A program made the translations under genes and the position numbers. From assembly GCF_040801785.1 (NCBI RefSeq), contig NZ_CP161805.1, forward strand, positions 1,612,001-1,676,000: a DNA stretch of 64,000 nt. Direction: 5' to 3'. How positions within the stretch are numbered: the first letter of the stretch is position 1; every line of letters starts with the position of its first letter. The DNA comes from Sulfitobacter sp. LCG007. Lineage in GTDB: Bacteria; Pseudomonadota; Alphaproteobacteria; Rhodobacterales; Rhodobacteraceae. The notes below the pieces were generated by a model. The model was not told the DNA's origin, made no database searches, and saw nothing but the letters and a program-made list of their open reading frames with translations. This document shows positions 60,701 to 64,000 of this stretch, one piece after another.

Positions 60701-61726
60701 TCAAGCGCAGGGGCAGAGCGAGCACATGTCGAAGGGCTCCATGTCGAGAGCTACCTGCAGGGAGCCCTGCAGCGCCAGCGCCACGTTGAGGAATGGCGCG
60801 ATGGCGAGCTTGGGAGGCGAGACCGAGGCCAGCCCGGCCAGCGCCGTACTGCTTGCCGCGGACTGGCCAAGCTGAAAGTCCTCGAAGCTCGGGAGCAGTT
60901 CGAGCGTGTTGGCCAGCCTCAGCGCGCCCAGCGGCAGCCCCATCCTGAAGCTGGACCACAGCCGCAGCATCGCATGGATCCGCGACAGCATGTTGGGCGA
61001 GAACGCGTCCGAGCCGAAGGCTTCCTCGATGGTGGCCAGCGCCTCGAGCACAAGCGCAAGCTTCTGCAGAAGCGGCAGGGGGATGGCAAGGCTGGGCGGG
61101 GTCAGGCTGGCCAGCCCGTGCAGATGGTTGGCCATCGCATCGAGCGCGCCGGTCTCGCCAAGGGGCGGCAGGTCGAAGGCCGCGTTCATTTCGAGGATCT
61201 GCGGCAGACCGCCCATCAGCTGCGCCATGCGCAGTTGCGGCGGGGTGAGAGCGAGGCTGTAGCTGTCGAAATAGGTCTCGGGCGGCGGCTCCATCGCTTC
61301 GAAGGGATCGAGCCCGACCTCGCGCAGGTCGATCACCAGGCGCGCCAGGACGGAATAGGCGATCAGGGGCTGGATCTTCAACTGGGTGAGCCAGCCGAGC
61401 CGGGGCCAGACGTTCCGGGTGATGCTTTCGGCGGCGAGCTCGAGCTGCGCCGCGAGTTGCGGCAGGTCGTCGATGGCGAAGTTTCCACCCATCAGAGAGA
61501 CCATCATGGCAATATTGGCAAGCCCGCCTCCACCCATGTCGAGATTAGGCATCAGCGCCGGGTCGAAGCCGGCGGCGATCTGCAGATCGAGGCGGTTCTC
61601 GGGATCGAGCGCCGGAAGCGCCGCGGCGAGCTTCAGGGAAAGGGGAACCGGCGGAAGGATCGGCACCGCGCTGATCTGAAAGCGGTTGCGCGCGGCGCTG
61701 GCGGGGATCTCGCAGAAACAGGGCAT
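60701..61726 (-). CDS. T6SS-linked hypothetical protein, 341 aa
   Basis: A 341-aa protein of unknown family, rich in leucine, alanine and proline with repeated LP/LPP motifs and amphipathic helices (SLMGGNFAIDDLPQLAAQLE, GLPLGALRLANTLELLPSFE). A hydrophobic face may pack against membranes. It ends in a cysteine cluster (MCSLCPCA), and the N-terminus also has two cysteines (MPCFCE). It starts 3 nt after the PP2C gene and belongs to the tssM-tagF-pppA operon. The cysteine ends are unusual and could bind metal. Confidence 0.7.
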   Translation of the reverse strand: MPCFCEIPASAARNRFQISAVPILPPVPLSLKLAAALPALDPENRLDLQIAAGFDPALMPNLDMGGGGLANIAMMVSLMGGNFAIDDLPQLAAQLELAAESITRNVWPRLGWLTQLKIQPLIAYSVLARLVIDLREVGLDPFEAMEPPPETYFDSYSLALTPPQLRMAQLMGGLPQILEMNAAFDLPPLGETGALDAMANHLHGLASLTPPSLAIPLPLLQKLALVLEALATIEEAFGSDAFSPNMLSRIHAMLRLWSSFRMGLPLGALRLANTLELLPSFEDFQLGQSAASSTALAGLASVSPPKLAIAPFLNVALALQGSLQVALDMEPFDMCSLCPCA

Positions 61727-61729
61727 GGC

Positions 61730-62458
61730 TCAGGCCTCGACCACGATCAGCGAGATGTTGTCGGCACCGCCACCATCGAGCGCAATCTGCATGAGGCCTG
61801 CGCCAGCGCTGTCGAGCGTTGCGCCGTCGAGCATCCGGCGCAGGGTTTCGGCGCGGGCATATCTGGTCAGGCCGTCCGAGCAGAGCAGGAAACGGTCGCC
61901 GGGCAGCACCTCGCCGCGGCGCTTGTCGATCTCGAGCGTCTCACCGACGCCCACCGCGCGGGTGATCTGGTTGGCATGGGGGTGATTTTCGGCTTCGTCC
62001 CAGTCAAGGTAGCCTTGCTGGACCAGCTCGCCCACGACCGAGTGATCGGCGCTGATCATCTCGATCCCGCCGTCCCGGATGCGATAGAGACGACTGTCTC
62101 CGACCCAGAGGCACATGAAATACCCTTCCGCGATCACCAGAAGGACCACAGTGGCGCCGATGGTGATCTGGCCGAGCCGGTCGCCCTCGGCACGGATCTC
62201 GGCATGGGCGCGATTCAGCGCGGCGCGGGCGGCGGCCGGAATGTTCGCCGGATCGGCGTCGGCGGGCAGCGCTTCGAGCGCGGCGGTGACGGTGCGGCTG
62301 GCGAAGTCGCCGGCGGCATGTCCGCCCATACCGTCCGAGACGGCCCAGAGCCCAAGCTCGGGACGGGAGAGGATGGAGTCCTCGTTGATGTTGCGCACGT
62401 GGCCCCTGTGGGTGAGGGCGCATTGCGACAGGCGAGGTGCCTCGGTCCTTGGGCTCAT
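61730..62458 (-). CDS. PP2C-type protein phosphatase (PppA-like)
   Basis: A 242-aa PP2C phosphatase. Metal-binding motifs: RGHVRNINEDSI, WAVSDGMGGHAAGD (about residues 32-45), GDSRLYRI and GGGADNISLIVVE. In type VI secretion loci such phosphatases reverse Fha phosphorylation and turn the system off. ATG 62456-62458 overlaps the tagF stop (ATGA). Confidence 0.88.
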   Translation of the reverse strand: MSPRTEAPRLSQCALTHRGHVRNINEDSILSRPELGLWAVSDGMGGHAAGDFASRTVTAALEALPADADPANIPAAARAALNRAHAEIRAEGDRLGQITIGATVVLLVIAEGYFMCLWVGDSRLYRIRDGGIEMISADHSVVGELVQQGYLDWDEAENHPHANQITRAVGVGETLEIDKRRGEVLPGDRFLLCSDGLTRYARAETLRRMLDGATLDSAGAGLMQIALDGGGADNISLIVVEA

Positions 62459-63150
62459 CTTGCGGCCCCTTCGGATTGCGTGCGCTGCAGGTCTGCCCCG
62501 GCCCATACCGGAGCGTCGATGTCGAAGATCGCAGCGGCCTGATCGCGGCCCGCGGGCAGGCCAGCACAGATGAGAAGCCGCTGCTCGCCCGCATGCTCGC
62601 TTTGCCACAGGCCCACGGGGTCGCGGGTGGCGAACAGGGCGAGTGCGGCATCGGGGCCGTTGGGGGCGACCAGCGCGGTCGCATCGCCGACCCGCCTCGC
62701 GCGGACCGGCGGCCCGGCGGTCGGAACGGGCAGCAAGGCCAGCGCCGTTTCGAGCATGTCAGGGTCGGCGTCGTCGTCGAGCATCGCCAGCGCCGCGGCT
62801 TCAAGGCGGCCGAAGAGGGGGGTGAGGGCAGAAAACGCCTCCCAGCCGGTTCCGTCTCGCTCGCAGGCCAGGCAGAGCGGGAACAGCCGCCCGACCCGAT
62901 CGACGCTGGGCATCATGATCCCGGCCACGGCGCGCCGGGCAAGCGCGCCGGGCGGCACCGCAAATCGCCAGATCGGGGCCATCAGGTAGCAGGCCTGCCA
63001 CCGCGTCCCGAGCGCGTCGCGTCCGGCCAGCACGAGCGACTGCATTGCAGCATCCCAGGCGCGCACGAAATCCGGCGAAAGACCGGACCCCAGGAAATCC
63101 CCGCGGCAGGGCGCTTTGCCGTAATAGCCGAATGCACCTGTCCCTCCCAT
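62455..63150 (-). CDS. tagF: T6SS accessory protein TagF
   Basis: A 231-aa TagF/ImpM-family protein: it opens GAFGYYGKAPCRGDFLGSGL and has SVDRVGRLFPLCLAC (about residues 85-99). TagF restrains T6SS assembly by binding Fha. ATG 63148-63150 overlaps the tssM stop (TGATG). The longer frame to 63414 is a shadow of tssM. Confidence 0.88.
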   Translation of the reverse strand: MGGTGAFGYYGKAPCRGDFLGSGLSPDFVRAWDAAMQSLVLAGRDALGTRWQACYLMAPIWRFAVPPGALARRAVAGIMMPSVDRVGRLFPLCLACERDGTGWEAFSALTPLFGRLEAAALAMLDDDADPDMLETALALLPVPTAGPPVRARRVGDATALVAPNGPDAALALFATRDPVGLWQSEHAGEQRLLICAGLPAGRDQAAAIFDIDAPVWAGADLQRTQSEGAAR

Positions 63151-64000
63151 CACAGCGAGGCCGGGCAGGCGAAGCTCGACAGGGCCGAGACGGTGAACGG
63201 GTTCAGAGCCGAGCCCGCGCGCAGCTGGAAGATCGCGATGCGCCCGCCGAGATTGAAGATCAGCCGGTTTCGGTCGGAGACGTTGGTGCGGCGCAGTTCG
63301 GCGGTGTCGAGCAGCCGGAACCAGGCCCAAGGCCCGTCGCGCTGAATCGAATTCTCGCGGTTGGGGCTGTTGGGAGCGAAGCTCACGCGGGTGCGGCCAC
63401 CCTGTCCGGGCCATGTCATCGGAACGACCTGTGGCGGGCCGTGGGCATAGATCAGGCTCTCGCCCTCGACCTCGAGCGTCACCTGCTCGACAGCCGGATC
63501 GAGCGCCACCGGGGTCACGTCGAAGGTGATCGACGGCCGGCCGGGGGAGAGGAAGAAGCTGTCCCTGATCTCCGAGGCACGCTGGAACTGCGCCACCACC
63601 GCTTCAGAGATGCCAAGATCGGTGCCGTTCACCCGTTTGAGCCGCCATGGATTGCTGGTCTGGTCCACGAAGGGTGCAAGGTTCTCCTTGAAGAAAGTGT
63701 CGATCAGACCCTGGGGCGCGAAGAGGCGGGAGAAATCCTGCAGCGTCACGTCGGCCTTGGCCTGCCGGGCGAAGGGATAGCGACCGTCGATGGTCTGGCG
63801 GCAGACGGGAAGCACCTGGGATTGCCACTTGGCGTTCAGCTCGGCGCGCGCCCCCCCGACGGCCGCGCCGGATGAGCCCTCGACAACCTGCGAGGCCCAG
63901 CGCTGCAGGGGGTTCGGCAGCCGCGACAGTCCCACCTGAAGCTCTGCTGCCGCGCCTGCGCCCGGTCCCGCGATGGCGGCGCCCGAGCTCTGGCCCAGCG
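63150..64000 (-). CDS. tssM: T6SS inner-membrane protein TssM (IcmF), C-terminal part
   Basis: The frame is open to the window edge, so only the C-terminal 283 residues are seen. Features are LPNPLQRWASQVVEGSSGAA, VCRQTIDGRYPFARQAKADV, LQDFSRLFAPQGLIDTFFKE and the C-terminal WPGQGGRTRVSFAP, which match the end of TssM. TssM anchors the T6SS membrane complex with TssJ and TssL. The N-terminal membrane part lies outside the window. Confidence 0.88.
   Translation of the reverse strand, partial: LGQSSGAAIAGPGAGAAAELQVGLSRLPNPLQRWASQVVEGSSGAAVGGARAELNAKWQSQVLPVCRQTIDGRYPFARQAKADVTLQDFSRLFAPQGLIDTFFKENLAPFVDQTSNPWRLKRVNGTDLGISEAVVAQFQRASEIRDSFFLSPGRPSITFDVTPVALDPAVEQVTLEVEGESLIYAHGPPQVVPMTWPGQGGRTRVSFAPNSPNRENSIQRDGPWAWFRLLDTAELRRTNVSDRNRLIFNLGGRIAIFQLRAGSALNPFTVSALSSFACPASL

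Noticed and set aside
1-64000. CRISPR arrays
   Set aside because: No regularly spaced direct repeats seen; the Cas4-like gene at 16443-17189 belongs to the phage replication block.

Overview
The window is about 65 percent GC DNA from an alphaproteobacterium, most likely a member of the Rhodobacterales (Paracoccus/Rhodobacter/roseobacter relatives). Support: a tail module homologous to the Rhodobacter gene transfer agent (DUF2460, DUF2163, NlpC/P60, GTA TIM-barrel protein), a DUF2793 tail fibre, an alphaproteobacterial LexA box (GTTC-N7-GTTC) in front of an imuA-imuB-dnaE2 cassette, and a type VI secretion gene set. The genus cannot be fixed from the sequence alone. Most of the window is accessory DNA.

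Layout. (1) 0.27-6.5 kb, minus strand: a tightly overlapping five-gene restriction-modification operon with two adenine methyltransferases (D12/Dam class, then a large NPPW class), a 188-aa protein of unknown family, a short McrB-like AAA+ NTPase and an McrC-like PD-(D/E)xK nuclease. (2) 6.9-34.8 kb: a defective prophage. The minus-strand early block holds a large serine recombinase, DUF2924, a DEAD/DEAH helicase, a RecA-like ATPase and a sigma-like protein. The plus-strand block holds a Cas4-like nuclease and then head-tail genes. A large deletion has fused the start of the replication primase in frame to the major capsid gene, so terminase, portal and prohead protease are gone while the tail module looks complete. 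The prophage carries three reverse-oriented cargo units: an unknown two-gene cassette (13.7-16.0 kb), an HNH-type nuclease (20.2-21.1 kb) and a GIY-YIG nuclease (21.6-22.5 kb). (3) 35.0-42.9 kb: a lower-GC 2613-aa secreted SpvB/FG-GAP/RHS polymorphic-toxin-like protein, followed by an L,D-transpeptidase. (4) 44.1-51.0 kb: an island ending at tRNA-Gly(TCC). It has an ImmA/IrrE protease plus XRE regulator divergent from a second two-gene cassette, then a decayed phage replication module (two amber stops, truncations, a frameshift), an IS5-family element with TA duplications and transposase scraps. (5) 51.1-56.7 kb: the SOS mutasome imuA-imuB-dnaE2. (6) 56.9-64.0 kb: a highly acidic 915-aa orphan protein, an M15-type peptidoglycan hydrolase, and type VI secretion genes (unknown 341-aa protein, PP2C phosphatase, TagF, end of TssM).

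How it fits together. The accessory part is rich in probable defence and competition functions around a prophage that can probably no longer package DNA. The most notable unreported-looking feature is that the two unknown two-gene cassettes (13719-16011 and 45477-47625) have the same gene order, similar overlaps and, by eye, the same domain plan. They look like diverged copies of one undescribed system, one inside the prophage and one under XRE/ImmA control with paired operator-like inverted repeats.
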